DNA of 64,000 nt, taken from assembly GCA_029204225.1 (NCBI GenBank), contig MU831967.1, positions 29,905-93,904 on the forward strand. The letters run 5' to 3'. Origin of the DNA: Diphasiastrum complanatum (taxonomy: Eukaryota; Streptophyta; Lycopodiopsida; Lycopodiales; Lycopodiaceae). Shown piece by piece: positions 1 through 14,345 of the stretch (position 1 is its first letter; each line of letters opens with the position of its first letter). Made by a program: the position numbers and the translations under genes. The notes beneath the pieces were generated by a model. It was not told the origin of the DNA, made no database searches, and was given only the letters and a program-made list of their open reading frames with translations.

Positions 1-616
1 TTGGGCTGATTCAAAGAGCTACTTCAAGCTAAGTGAGAGGTGCATTGCGGAGTACTCAATCTTTGCCTACCTTAAAGAGCCAAGATGGAAAAGTATCAAG
101 ATCAGGCTTGGACAAGGAGAGAAATCAAGGTGCAGAAGCAACAAGGCACGAAGTGGACCATAAAGTGTGCAATCAAACGATAAATCCTTCGGCTCAGGGA
201 GCCTTGATACTTGTGCGGAACTGAACAAATCTGGAGCTCAGGGAGCTCAACACAAAGTGCATCAAGGACAAATCAGGAGCTCAAAGGAGTTCCAAAGTCG
301 AAAGTCAAAAGCGACAGGGGCGAACATTTCAAAGAAAGGCCTCTGTCACTAGTTAATAAGGTTCTCGGGTTTTACGAAAGCGATATCAAATCTACGCTTT
401 TCCCAGACAAAGATATATTTTCAAGTTATGTAATTTTTCAGTACAAAGAGCTGAGCCTCCGACTTGTGGTGTGCCAGCTTCAATGTTAATAAAAAGTGGC
501 CAGTAAATTGAGTACTGTACCAAGTAGCTTAAATGTATAGTTATTTTAATTGGGAGACACCTTTACTTTAATCTGACATCTGATGAGGACATCAGATTTT
601 ATAAAGGTGGGGTGGA
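1..616. other. Gene-less stretch leading to a gypsy 3' end
   Basis: No reading frame here matches a family I know. The short open frames are rich in Gln, Ser and Lys and start on GTG. Near 580-616 the sequence reads like the tail of a gypsy polyprotein (GAGGACATCA) followed by a purine-rich tract (AAAGGTGGGGTGGA), which is the usual run-in to a 3' LTR. The body of that element is not recognisable to the left. Confidence 0.4.
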
Positions 617-1225
617 TGTTGTAAAGCTACCTTTACAAGCTTTACTTCCGGCGCCATCGGCGCCAGCAGCGCCCCTGCTGCTCCCGGCGCCAACGGCGCC
701 GGCACCGCTCCCGGCGCCACTGTGACCAGAATCCAGCCGGCGCCAAGTTCCTATGGCTGAAAATCTTTGATCGGTTCTAGCGAAGTCCAGAGAGCTCAGA
801 TCGATGTGCAATCACCTCACACGATCTAGGCATGATTAAAGGAAGCCTGGGGATCAATAAAATCTAGAGAGAGAAAATGACTTTCTAGAAAGAGAAAATC
901 CTAGAGAGAGAAAAATGTGCTTTACCAGCTTGGGTAGAGTGCTTGGTATGAGGGGGGGTGCCGAATCACACCAATACTATAGGGGAGTGCGGGTTGCGAC
1001 TCAGGGCGAGCTCCAACCAAGTCTCAGCCTCCCTTGCTGGAATGTTGTCATGGCTCTCGCCTTGGCATGCTAGCGCCCCGGAGACTAGGGTCGGTCACAC
1101 ACTTGAAATGTAACCTTCTCAAATTTGTCAATAAAGTGGGATTTTTCTCAAACTGACTCTGATTACCTTCTGGGTTTCAGTGTTCGGTAAAAGCACCAAT
1201 TGTAAGGCCGCTTTCAAAATTTTTA
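617..1225 (+). repeat. Probable LTR of a gypsy-type element
   Basis: It begins TGTTGTAAAG directly after a purine-rich tract. It contains an AATAAA signal near 1130. It is followed at about 1228 by TTGGCACATAGC, which resembles a decayed tRNA-Met primer-binding site (TGGTATCAGAGC). A purine tract before and a primer site after would mean an LTR shared by two tandem elements. No second LTR copy is in the window, so both ends are estimates. An unusually GC-rich block with repeated GGCGCC lies at 649-745. Confidence 0.45.
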
Positions 1226-1258
1226 ACTTGGCACATAGCTGAGGGTCATATCCCGGGA

Positions 1259-1332
1259 CGCCAGCGGTATGCCGTCGGGACCATTTGGTCCATGGCGCCA
1301 GCGGTATGCTGTCGGGACCATTTGGTCCATGA
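1259..1332. repeat. 37-bp tandem duplication
   Basis: Two adjacent copies (1259-1295 and 1296-1332) of a 37-bp unit that includes CGCCAGCGGTATG and GGGACCATTTGGTCCATG. The copies differ at only a few bases. The GGACCATTTGGTCC part is itself palindromic. Confidence 0.8.
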
Positions 1333-1399
1333 ATTGGTTGTTTCCATATCTGTCGCGGCTTGTGGTTCTGAGTATTCCTTGCATGAACGTGAATGGGTT

Positions 1400-1760
1400 A
1401 AGCTCTTGGGGAACGGGCTCTAACCTGTCGGCTGAGTTGGATGGCTTGCTTGAGTGGATGTTACTTGTTTATGGCTGTCCAGTCTGGCGTGGCGCCAGGT
1501 TGGCTTCCAGCGCTCGTGACGAAGCTTTCAGTTGGTTAAGTCTGATGTAAGTCAGACCGCTTGCTTGGAATGGATGTTACTAGTTTGTAACGAAGCTTCG
1601 AGTTGGTTAAGTTTGATGTATGTCGGGCGGCTTGCTTGGAGGGAAGTCACTCACGTCGGGACCCCCGATCTGGCATGGCGCCAGGTTGGATCTCAATGTT
1701 GGTTTTCGGAACTTCAAGTTGGTTAAGTCTGATCGTTGTTGGTGAGTTGGCTGCTTGTAT
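1400..1760. repeat. Degenerate tandem repeats
   Basis: Motifs such as AGTTGGTTAAGTCTGATG and GGCTTGCTTGGA recur near 1437, 1530, 1605 and 1718, and GGCGCCAGGTTGG recurs near 1491 and 1678. They point to a decayed array with a unit of about 75-110 bp. The short reading frames here are by-products of the repeat. Confidence 0.5.
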
Positions 1761-1849
1761 GTCAAGTGGGTTTGGATGGCAAGAGTTGAAGGCTGGGAAG
1801 CTAAGTCGTGGTTCCCGGCTCCCTTTGGGATGCCTGCGCTACAAGTAGT

Positions 1850-3810
1850 CTCACTTCACTAGTGGACAATTGGATCTTCTGATCCTAGACAAAATTATCT
1901 TCTTGCAAGAGGCGAAGCTTCTATCTATGTTCGTCTTGATTGCTTACTAGCATCAGACTTCTTCTTTGGGTTTTTCTTCTCTAAGTTACACTCTATGTAT
2001 CATGTTCTGATATGTGTCGAGTATAATTCAATAAGTACGGTCTCTCTGTGCAAATCTAAGATTAGAGTGATTAAGCATCTACAACTAACCAAAGAATTAG
2101 AAGAGTGACAGATTAGCCATGACCTAGGAAGTATCTGCTGACGTCATGCCATCAGGTCAGATCTCTGTACTTCTGGGTACTTGTGTGATCTCTGGTGGTA
2201 CTCCTAGGAGCGTGATGACAGAATGAGTTTCGTTTCCACCATTGGTTTCGTTTACCTCGTCTGCCTTTCTCTCTTGCTGGAATGCAAAAGAATCTTGTTC
2301 GTGGATCTTTCATGTTCACGAATCGTTCGTGTTCGCAAACCATTTGTCTTCGTCTCCATTGACTTTCGTGTTCGCGAAACTCTTCATGTTTCGTATCTCC
2401 AGATGTTCGAGTTCGCGAACATCTTCATTGAGCGAAGGACTGAAAGCTAGCAAGGCTTTGTAATCAGAAACACTTTGTTTCTTCACTAACCCTAGTTAAT
2501 AAGTGAGAGGGTACTAGCACTCGAAAATGGACATGGATATTTATACAGACTAAGTCATTGTTATTCTGCTACAAATCAAGCTCTAAATACTTTTGTTCAT
2601 ATTAATAAATGATTACTTTAGCATTATAGACTTGGTCACTTGAATAATACATCGGTATCGAACATGTTTAAGAAACATATTATACTTGATCTCGACTATC
2701 CAAAGAGGAAAGTTGAACTCCTTGTCTACTATGTTTGCATTATCAAAAATCATATCATGAATCCATTTAGATCAAGTCACTAGCATGTAGCAAAAGATTT
2801 GTTAAACATTGTACATACATACATATGTGGCATAATGCAAACCTTGTCATTAATAAGTGCCAGATTTTTCATTACCTTTATTGATGTTGGGACTTTGCGA
2901 GATATCAACATACCTTGTAGATAGATCATATTGTGTGGGTAGGACTACGGTCAAACTGGTCAACTACGCTTGAAAGCGATATCAGGTTGGCCAAGTGTTG
3001 ATCGACCAAAACTTTGACTGGCCATAACTTCTTCACCATCGCTCAAAATTGCATAATCTTGGATGTCATTGAAAAGCTCTCCTTGAGGGCTTTCTAATGG
3101 CACCATAATCGTCTCAATCCGAGTTGTTGTTCAAAAGTTACACTATTTTTTATTGAGCTGCATACTATACTACAAATAAAATGGCTTATTTACGGGCTGC
3201 CCCCAACGCAAAAAGAAAATCAATTTGAAGGAGCTACGTTACATAGATTTCAGATTTGAGTGTTTTAATTGGTCCATGTGGAAGAAACTTTTGAGAAAAA
3301 AAAAGAAAAATAATCTTTTTGAAAGGCCCCTTTTGTGTTCAAAATTTCTCTAATGACTAACTAATAATTCTCTCAATGTCTCTTAATAGGTGTCATGACA
3401 ATCTCTAGCACGTCTCTTTTCTATGGTATTGTGTTCACTTTCCTTTTTTTACTTTTTTGCTATGTATTAAAATTAGCTTTTCATTTTCCAAAACCACAAA
3501 AGGCTTGGACACCATAGCTTGAGCCATTGTATCATGTAAATAATTCACAAGCATTCAACTTTCTCATGTAAAACAAATTATATAGTCTATGTGATAATGG
3601 GAGTACCAAATTGTGTACATTGGAGTACCAAATGTGACAATTTATGTGTCAAACCATCATTGTCATGAACAATATCTACTTTGAAGGTATTCCATCGTAA
3701 TTTTGTGGATACATTATAGGTTTTATAAAATAAGAAAGGTATTTTGACACATATGAGAACCACATTTTGAGTAAAACCATTATTTCAGAATATATTTTTT
3801 AGCTTCCAAA
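1850..3810. other. Gene-less stretch with TTCGCGAA-rich segment
   Basis: No coding frame is supported. The part at 2230-2450 is dense in TTCGTG, TTCGCGAA and GTTCGCGAAC palindromes. It resembles the motif-rich LTR of the copia element at 31871-32538, so it may be an LTR remnant. I recognise nothing at 2560-3810 except a short stretch near 3010-3140 that resembles retroelement 3' untranslated sequence near 18190. Confidence 0.35.
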
Positions 3811-3814
3811 CACA

Positions 3815-4143
3815 ACACGTCGGTGTGCTAAGTAAATCAGCTAGATTTTTTTTTTTGGAAACCTTCAAAGATAGCACGCGGGGGTGTTAAATGAAACAAG
3901 AATTTTTTTTTTGTGGCGAAATTAGATAGCACGCCGATGTGCTATAGATTCTGTTGCAAAAGTTTTTTTTTTTCTGCGGTCTTGCCTAGCATGCCGGTGT
4001 GCTATCTTTGGGGGCTGCAAAAAAAAAATTTAATTCAATTTTAATGTTTTTTACTTTGCGGGATTTTTAACTATGTACCAAACCACATTCTTGAGAATAA
4101 ACATTGAAATAATAGCATAAAAAAGGTAGCACACCATGTGCTA
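3815..4143. repeat. Cluster of TAGCAC...GTGCTA palindromes
   Basis: Five short imperfect palindromes occur at about 3815-3830, 3871-3889, 3926-3945, 3987-4004 and 4127-4143. The best one, at 3926-3945, has 7-bp arms ATAGCAC and GTGCTAT around GCCGAT. The first four are spaced 55-61 bp apart, and the spacers at 3841-4004 each carry a run of about ten T. The same motif recurs at 18074-18095, 18126-18146 and 60978-61000. Confidence 0.75.
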
Positions 4144-4194
4144 TCTTTTTGTTGAGTCATGGCAAAAAAGAAACTCGCAAAAACTTTACTTGCA

Positions 4195-4710
4195 AAATGC
4201 CAATGCCCTTCCAATGAATCTCACTAGGATCTTGCATGAATTGACTCAATCTACCAACACAAAAGCTAAGATATGGTCTTGTGATGGTTAGCTAAATAAG
4301 AGATCCTATTTGCTTGCTATAGAGAGTAGTGTCCTTGAAGAATCTTTTGCTTATGCCTCTTGTAGTTAGCTTTACAACTGATTTCATAGGTGTAGAAATC
4401 GATTGGCAACTATCCATTTGGAATTTCTTGAGAATGGAACTAGGTACTACTTTTGATTTAAAGATGTATTTTATGAATCTACTATAGCAAAATGTATCAT
4501 CAACAGGTTTATTGGTGACATTCATCTTAATGACATGAAGAGATTTCTTGGCCCTCTTGTCAAATACAATCTTGTACTTGTTGTGGTATTTCCTCCAGAC
4601 CTACAACAATATTCATTTCCAACAAGGACTCCATCCTTACCTTATAGATTGAGTAATTTGTTGAGTTGGGTCTATCACTTCCTTCCAGCATGATTCATCC
4701 ATGAGTAGCC
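4195..4710 (-). pseudogene. Copia remnant: gag start joined to RT end
   Basis: Read on the minus strand, 4710 to about 4500 resembles the start of a copia Gag (an S-T-N-Y-like start, then KVRMESLL and KKSLHVIKMNVTN with frame breaks). At about 4500-4470 it passes directly into the C-terminal part of a copia reverse transcriptase (ILKKFQMDS, STPM, QIGSLI). A stop follows, then LTITRPYLSF and LSQFMQDP down to 4195. Everything between, including most of gag, protease, integrase and the RT active site, is missing. This is a large internal deletion product and cannot encode a working protein. I see no LTRs around it. Confidence 0.7.
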
Positions 4711-5058
4711 ATGATGAAATTTGATTGCTCTCTAATCTTGGACATGTTATAATGCATTTAGCACTCACAACAAATGAAATAAAATGAAACCACAAAGATT
4801 TAGAAGTTTCCAATACTATCTCTCAATGAGACTAGTCGACTAACATGTTAGATTTGGTAGAATTTTGATCAACACATGATCTTCTCTCAGTAGAATGAAA
4901 TTTAGATATGAAAAGTCATTGAACACACTTTTTGATTAGGTTTTAATTTTTCTGGTGGTAGACTACAGGTCTCACAAATAGCCCATATTTAATGTAAATT
5001 GGTCATATGGTCCAATATTGATAGTATAGAGTTCATAGTTGTTATTTTTTTGGCTATA

Positions 5059-7257
<2,199 letters not shown>

Positions 7258-8580
7258 TCATGCTTGCTGAACTGGTGGAGCAGACTGCCAAAACCTGCAT
7301 AATCGGTTGCCATTCACAAGAGTATCAAACCGTTTTCCGTCCAAGTGCTCAAGAATCACTGCTCCATAGTTCAGGATTTCCTTCACTATATACGGGCCTT
7401 CACCGGTAAACTTCAATTTTCCCTTTGATCAGCTTGGTTTTGTACATCAGTGTGAGATCTCTTGCTTTTAGATCCTTTTTGTGTAATCGATGATCGTGCC
7501 ATGCCTTACGGCGGGCTTTCTCTGTTGCTAATGCATGAACTGCCATCAATCTTGTTTCACACAATTTGTGCGACGCTTCATGACGTAGATGCAAAGACTT
7601 ATTATTATTTAACTGCTCTGTTGCTGCTATGCGTAAAGATGGTACTAAAAATTCAATCGACATGACAACATCTTGACCATAAACTAGTTGGAAGGGTGTT
7701 TGATTTGTACTACTTTTGTAAGCGATTCTGAATGCCCATAATGTTGCATGCAGTTTATGTTCCCAATCAGATCGACTCGCTTCAACTGTTTTCGTCATAA
7801 TAGTGCAGAGAATCTTATTGGAAGATTCAGCTTGGCCATTCCCTCTAGGATAATAAGGAGTACTGATCTGTGTATAACAAAAAAATCTTTCAGTAAACAT
7901 TTTATCGTTTGATTAACAAAGTGTATACCCCGGTCGCTGACAATTTCGATCGGACATCCAAATCTGATAATAATATTTTCATAGAGAAACTTGGCCGTAG
8001 ATTTCGCATCAGCAACTTTGATAGCTTTGGCTTCAACCCACTTGGTCATATAATCAGTTGCTACGATAATGTATTGAGCCTAAGATCCTCGTGCGATGGG
8101 ATGAATAGAACCAACATAATCTAGTCTCCATTTTTCAAATGGTGCTTGCGATAAAACTAGATGTAAGGGTCCATAGTTCTGTCTAGTAGGCCATCATGCT
8201 CATTGGCAAACATCACATGTTTGAATATAATTTTATGTGTCCTTATGAAACGTAGGCCACCAACAACCTGATTGCAAAAGTTTGCGAATAGTAATATCTA
8301 TAGAAAAGTGTCCTCCGCCCATGCCATCATGTGAAAACATGATCAAATCTGGTATTTCATGCGGTAAAACACATCTACGTAGAATATTGTCTAATCGACA
8401 ACAATACAATTGTCTTGCAATCAATTGATAAGATTGAGCGTTATGAATCAATTGTCTCTTCTGTACTTTTGTCAAAGAGTCATTCGACTGTCCTAGCATC
8501 AGATACTCAACAATATCCGCTGCCCACTCAGGTATTGCCTCTACATAGAATAATGCAGTGTCTGGTAATTCATCATCCAC
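7258..8580 (-). pseudogene. Gypsy integrase
   Basis: From right to left on the minus strand: the end of RNase H and a zinc-binding region near 8330-8240 (MGGGHFSID, CWWP); an integrase core with first Asp in TDYMTKWVEA near 8050, second Asp in SDRGIHF near 7930, and Glu in PRGNGQAESSNK near 7850; then a C-terminal stretch (TGEGPYIVKEIL, LDGKRFDTLVNGNRL) ending at about 7258. The DDE triad is therefore present. Stops near 8100-8230 and a frame change around 7800-7900 break the frame. This enzyme joins retroelement cDNA to host DNA. The tail shows no obvious chromodomain. Confidence 0.85.
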
Positions 8581-8589
8581 CTCAATATT

Positions 8590-8959
8590 AACTAGTGCAG
8601 ATTCAATTCGCGAAACGTGGTCGGCTAGATAATGTTGCTTCTTTCAAATCACAATTCGAAAATCAAATTCATTCACTAACCATCTTGCAATACGTCCACT
8701 ATTGCACATCTTGTTCACCAAGTAAAGTAACGACTGGTGATTTGTATAAAATGCAATGTGCATTTCCATGAGATAATGACAAAATTTTCGTATAGAAAAA
8801 ATCATGGCCAACGCTTCATGTTATGTTGTTGAATAGTTCTTCTCCGGATCTGTAAGCTGTCTGCTTGCAAATTGTATTGGATAGTCCTTCTTATAGTCAC
8901 ATGGTTGCGTCAAAACTGATCCAATTACATATTTTGAGACATCAGTGTGAACGTGAAAC
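8590..8959 (-). pseudogene. Gypsy RNase H
   Basis: The minus-strand frame reads through IGSVLTQP, FASRQLTDPEKNYSTT, a stop, HEALAMIFSIRKFCHYL and NHQSLLYLV, the normal order of a gypsy RNase H domain. One in-frame stop follows the NYSTT motif. It continues toward LADHVSRI and the integrase region. In a working element it degrades the RNA strand after reverse transcription. Confidence 0.8.
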
Positions 8960-9960
8960 TCAATCGTCCAATGTGGAGAATGCAGTATCGGTACTAAAAT
9001 TAATATTTTTTTTTAGTTTTTCAATGGCTTCTAACGTCTCTATTGTCCAAATAGGAAAAATAGTCAGTTTGTATATAGGTCTTGTTGAATCTGCAAAGAA
9101 GATAATAAAAATTTGATAGTAGTTCGCATGATCCATAAACACATAAACTCCATGAATTATTGTTGGCAGTGGCAATTCCACAATAACCTTGATTTTAGAA
9201 TAATATGTGGCAATGCCATGTCTCGATATCACATGCCCAAGCACAACTCCATGGGAAACCCATATCTGATATTTTTTTGGATTTAGAAAAATTTGATACT
9301 TGCGACATCTTTCAAATACTTTCTCCAATCGATCCAGGTGGTCTATATCTGTGCTATGGACTCCAAGGTCGTCCAAGTAAATTTCAAAGAGTTTCTGTAG
9401 ATAATCTCTAAAAGCAAATTGCATTACTCTTTGGAACGAACTTGGTGTATTGCAAAGTCCAAACAACATTACTTTGTAAGCATAGGTGCCCTATTCTATT
9501 GCAAAAGTTGTTTTGTGACGATCTGCAGGTGCAATCTTGACCTGGTTGTAAGCACTAAATCCATCCAGAAAACTCTATGCTTCCACTCTAGCAAGGTGGT
9601 CCAAAATGCTTTTAGTAAAAGGTAACGGAAAGTGATCATTCTGCGTCACTTTGTTCAAGGCCTTGAGATTCACACAAATTCTCAATTTTCCATTCTTATT
9701 AGGAACAATGACAATCGGTGAAACCCATTCCGTATGCTCAATCTCATAAATGAAATCAACGTCAAGCAGTCTCTGAAGCTCTTTCCACAACATTAGGATT
9801 ACAACAATAGAACTTGTAACCTTTGGAAATGCATCAGGTATTAAAGGTATGGTGTGTTCAATAACTGACGTCGGAATACCCTTGAGATCTTGATAAGTCC
9901 ATGCAAAGCAATCTTGATACTTAATAAGTAACGTTCATAGCACTTGAAACTGTTCAGGAT
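8960..9960 (-). pseudogene. Gypsy reverse transcriptase
   Basis: Starting near 9960, a typical pre-RT stretch appears (FAWTYQDLKGIP). It is followed by YEIEHTEWVSPIVIVPNKNG, LKALNKV, FPLP, and then LFGLCNTPSSFQRVM, IYLDDLGVHS and GHVISRHGI. The active-site box is YLDDLG, unlike the more common YIDDIL; the same change occurs in the plus-strand copy near 45960. Frames are broken around 9780-9800 and 9470-9580. The family copies element RNA into DNA. Confidence 0.88.
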
Positions 9961-10991
9961 TAAGTTGTGATCCAACTTGTACAATCTTTCCTGGTTCAAC
10001 AAGATTCATAGGCTGTGTCCTAGTTGGGCCATCGTAAACATCTTTCGATTTTGGTACCTGTTTTTTGGATTCACGATGTGCTTTGGATAACATGATAACC
10101 ACATCATCCAGTGTATAACATTTAAATATTCGGACATATCATGCTAGACTACGTTTGCTTGTTTTTTGTCAAAAGGACTTGTCAGCTTGGATCTTTGCTT
10201 AGCCATCTTAGCAGGAATTGATCATGGAGGTGATGACTTCTGAGAAGATAAACTCTTCTTTGAAGGTGAAGACTTCCTACACGATGATGTCTTGCTAGAA
10301 TTCTGACTTGTAGAATTATCCTTGACTTTTCCTTTGACTTTATGCAGTAAGGGTGGCACATTTTTTGAATTAATGGAGGATTTTCCCATTTTAGGACCAT
10401 ATTATAATGTTGCTTGGCTTGTTTCTTCATCTTTGACCCTGTGATCCTGTCTTCCTTCAATATCACTGCTTTTGACAATTTTATTGTTGGTTCATCAGAA
10501 ATATTACGCACTCCAAATATGGTCGGATCCATATGATTTAGAATCTACTCATCAGTAAGTTCTACATTGTCATCATAAGTCAAGACATGACTCACAAGAA
10601 TGAGTTCATCTTCAATCGGATCTGGTATAGGCTCCATTGATTCAAGCTACATTTAGCACATTCAATGGAAAAGTGATTGGTGTATCCAAAGTTTGATCCA
10701 ATAATGAAATCTTGCTCAAATCGAACTGATTATCTTGTGACACATATATCCTACTGTACAGTCAATCGTTGCAAGAGCTTCATTCCAGTTGATAGTATCA
10801 GTTTGAGAATTGTAATGAACTCTCAATTTTTTTACTGGTCGATCACAAGTATGATCCGTTGTTGATGAATCATCATCCTCTTTTGGAACCACTGGTTTGA
10901 TAGTCCAAGTTGTAGGATCAATGTTGACTGCACATTTACGATTTTCAAAAGTGATTTTTCCAGTATCCAAGTTAAAAATTACTTGCGCAAC
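9961..10991 (-). pseudogene. Gypsy protease-to-RT linker
   Basis: Two open stretches (10716-10970 and 10182-10532) lie between protease and reverse transcriptase on the minus strand, separated by stops. They are Lys/Asp-rich and have no motif I recognise. Their position and strand make them the linker part of the gypsy polyprotein. Confidence 0.55.
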
Positions 10992-11280
10992 TCATAACCA
11001 CGGGCATCCCAATAAGACTCGGTAGACATTTGGTGCTTCTGGTAAGTCCATTACTACGAAAGTCATGACGAACTGTACTTTGACAATTTTGACAGGTAAT
11101 TTTTCAACCATTCCTCGTGGACGAACTGTCGTTTGATCAGTTAGTTTAATTGCAAAAGTCATAGGTTTTATCTTTGTAAGGCACATACCTTTGTAGAAAT
11201 CAGGGTAACTCCCGAACTACCATCTATCACAGCTGCTTCATTAGGAAATTGTCTATGTTGTATCGGCAGAGTGATATTTT
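10992..11280 (-). pseudogene. Gypsy aspartic protease
   Basis: The frame at 11190-11270 contains AAVIDGSSGVTLIS, matching the active-site region of retroelement proteases (an IDxGS type box). The following frame ends in VLLGCPWL, the usual second conserved block. A frame change at about 11170-11186 separates them. This enzyme would cut the polyprotein. Confidence 0.7.
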
Positions 11281-12903
11281 TTTGTTCACTTTCCCAAGCT
11301 ACTCTGACATGGAGTACTTCATTAGATTCTTCAAATCCAGCACAAAAAAGTGGCTCTTGATGGACTTCTGGTTCAGCTTGAGTTAACTTTTGCACTAATA
11401 CTTCTTTTGCTTTTGGCACCAACTTCAGGAACTCTCCCAACGAAATATTGATCTTACTAGACAAGATATTCATGAGCAGTTTTGTTTGTGGTGCTTCCGG
11501 TTCAGTCATCTTGAAGAGTTCTCCATGATGATGCAACTGAGCATTCATATTTGTACGTGAATTTTTTAGTGACTGCAATGGTGAAGAATGAACTTCGGAT
11601 TTAGCTTTAGCAGCTTCAAGCTTCTCTTCGTCTTGCAGATGTTTAATCCACTGCCTCATATCCTGATATCTTCTTTTTTTTGCATGAAGATTTGGATAGA
11701 CTCCAGATGCTGTTGATATATCAGTTAATGGTATAGAATCAGCAGGTACTGGATCTGCTACCTGTTCTTTTTGCTTTTGTGCTCTGGTGATCACCATCAA
11801 GGGTACACTTGGTTTCTTCTGAACTACTGGTCTTTGCTTGATTGTTATCAAATTTACAAGAGTTGTAGCCAGTGGTGGCTTTGGTCTTGTTGGACATTCC
11901 TTATAGCAATGCCCATAACCACAATCATGACAGAATGGTACAAATTTTTTTTTATTTGGACATTCTACAACTCTGTGGTTTTCTCCACATGCAAAGCATC
12001 CAAGTGGTGCTCTGGTCCCGTTTCTAGATGCTTGTTGTTGTGCGGCAACATGAATAGCATATTGTTTTGAAGATCCACCTTCTTGATCATTATCATAGTT
12101 CCATCGCTCGGCACTTTTGTAAGGTCCTAGTTCCATCAAATTGGTAGGAGGAGCGGGGTGCTTTGGTGCGGCAGGTAAGGCTAACTGTTCCGAGTATCCA
12201 AGAGCAGATTGACGAGGTCTAGCTGTCAAATTTCCTCCATAATGTGGTTCTCGATATCCCATCTGGGCATACCGTTGCTGAATATCCAAGGATTGAAGTT
12301 GCAAAAAGCAGTCTCATGATCAGGCGAATTACACAAATGGCATATACTAATTTCCATTTGTTTTTTCAATTGAGGACACTCATTTACTATGTGATTTTCT
12401 ATATAAATAGAACACCAGACATTTTTCCTAGTAGGAAAAGTCTTTGCAAATTTCTCAGGTTCCTTGTTCTCTTGTCCATGGAAATCTTCTGATGCTTTGA
12501 TCTTTTCATCAAATTGCGACTGCAACTTTTCCATCTATTTCTGCTGGTTCTTTCTGAGTTTCTCGAAATCATTGAGCATCATTTCTGCAGTAGCATTGAC
12601 ATTCATTGATGCAATAGTGGTGGATGTCGTAGTGGTCTGCCCTGCTATATAAGACAACATACTGATATTCGGCTCATCGTCTGAATCTTCATCCTCCTCC
12701 CGAATTGCATCATTCATAGCATTTTGCAAGATTGCGTACTCATTATGGCGTTTTAGCTCACATCTGATCCTTTTAGATAATCTTGACAAAAACCACATAA
12801 TCATGGCATTTTCGTTAATTAGCTCAGGTTCGCACTCAGATCTGAGGTGTTTTACCCGTTCAGTGTAATCCTCTATTTTAGTTCCAGAAAAGTAGAATAT
12901 CAA
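11281..12903 (-). pseudogene. Gypsy Gag with four zinc knuckles
   Basis: The N-terminal capsid-like part (12903-12535) includes YTERVKHLRSE, MIMWFLSRLS and NAMNDAIREED, ending near a Thr-rich stretch. Two pairs of zinc knuckles follow. Near 12410 the first has C, Y instead of the second C, H and C; the second is a canonical CX2CX4HX4C. Near 11960-11900 two knuckles have CX2CX3HX4C spacing (CFACGENHRVVEC and CHDCGYGHCYKEC). A Lys-rich tail leads to the protease. Frame breaks lie at about 12534 and in 12226-12304. Gag packages element RNA. Confidence 0.82.
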
Positions 12904-12949
12904 ATCTGATCTTTTCTTTTAATATATCTTGTACTTTGTGTACCAGTTT

Positions 12950-13866
<917 letters not shown>

Positions 13867-14043
13867 ATGTGAATTTCTATAGCAAATGATGTTGAGTGTA
13901 TGATCTAAGGTATAGTAATTTGTTTATTTTTGGCGTCACTAAGATTATATGTAGTGTTGAAAAACTACTTGATAATGGTTTTGTTGTGGCATTTGATGTC
14001 AAATGATATTACAAGCTAACAATGTTGTGAGAGTTGCAAGAGA

Positions 14044-14345
14044 ATGCATGTCCACATTCATAAGAGACTTGGCCACATCAACCCCAACTCATTGGAGGCT
14101 ATGATCAAGGAGCAGCAAGCTTTGGCGCTCCCTAGTTCTCTTACAAGTGATGGTAATTTATGTCAGCCATGTGCTTTTTCCAAAGCACAAAAACTCACCT
14201 TGCCTAAGTCTATCACAAAAAATTCGCATTTTTTGAAGCTTATACATTTGAATGCACATTTTTCAAGTACTAGAAGGTTTTTTAGTATAGTATTTAAGAA
14301 TCGAAGATTTATCTTTGTTATGGTCATTCCAATGTACTCTCATAA
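14044..14345 (+). pseudogene. Copia pre-integrase fragment
   Basis: The frame starts HKRLGHINPNSLEAM and carries CQPCAFSKAQK, the conserved His...CX2C zinc-binding region that precedes integrase in copia polyproteins. It continues toward LIHLNAHF, where the first integrase Asp would be, but that residue is Asn here. It ends at a stop at about 14347. It probably belongs with the gag piece at 12950-13635. Confidence 0.7.

Larger units (their letters stand above)
7258..12903 (-). mobile_element. Ty3/gypsy retrotransposon, degraded
   Basis: On the minus strand the order is gag with four zinc knuckles, protease, a linker, reverse transcriptase, RNase H, zinc-binding HHCC region and integrase. This RT-before-integrase order defines Ty3/gypsy. 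Each domain is broken by stops or frameshifts, so the element is dead. No paired LTRs were found. A related but diverged element lies on the plus strand at 37430-46850 and shares the unusual RT signature YLDDLG and the four-knuckle Gag. I do not assign a named gypsy lineage. Confidence 0.9.

Noticed and set aside
599-811. Ala/Gly-rich 70-codon minus frame.
   Set aside because: Arises from the GC-rich GGCGCC block; no start context or homology signal.
1269-1848. Trp/Ser/Leu-rich frames of 64-93 codons.
   Set aside because: They overlap in several frames over degenerate tandem repeats.
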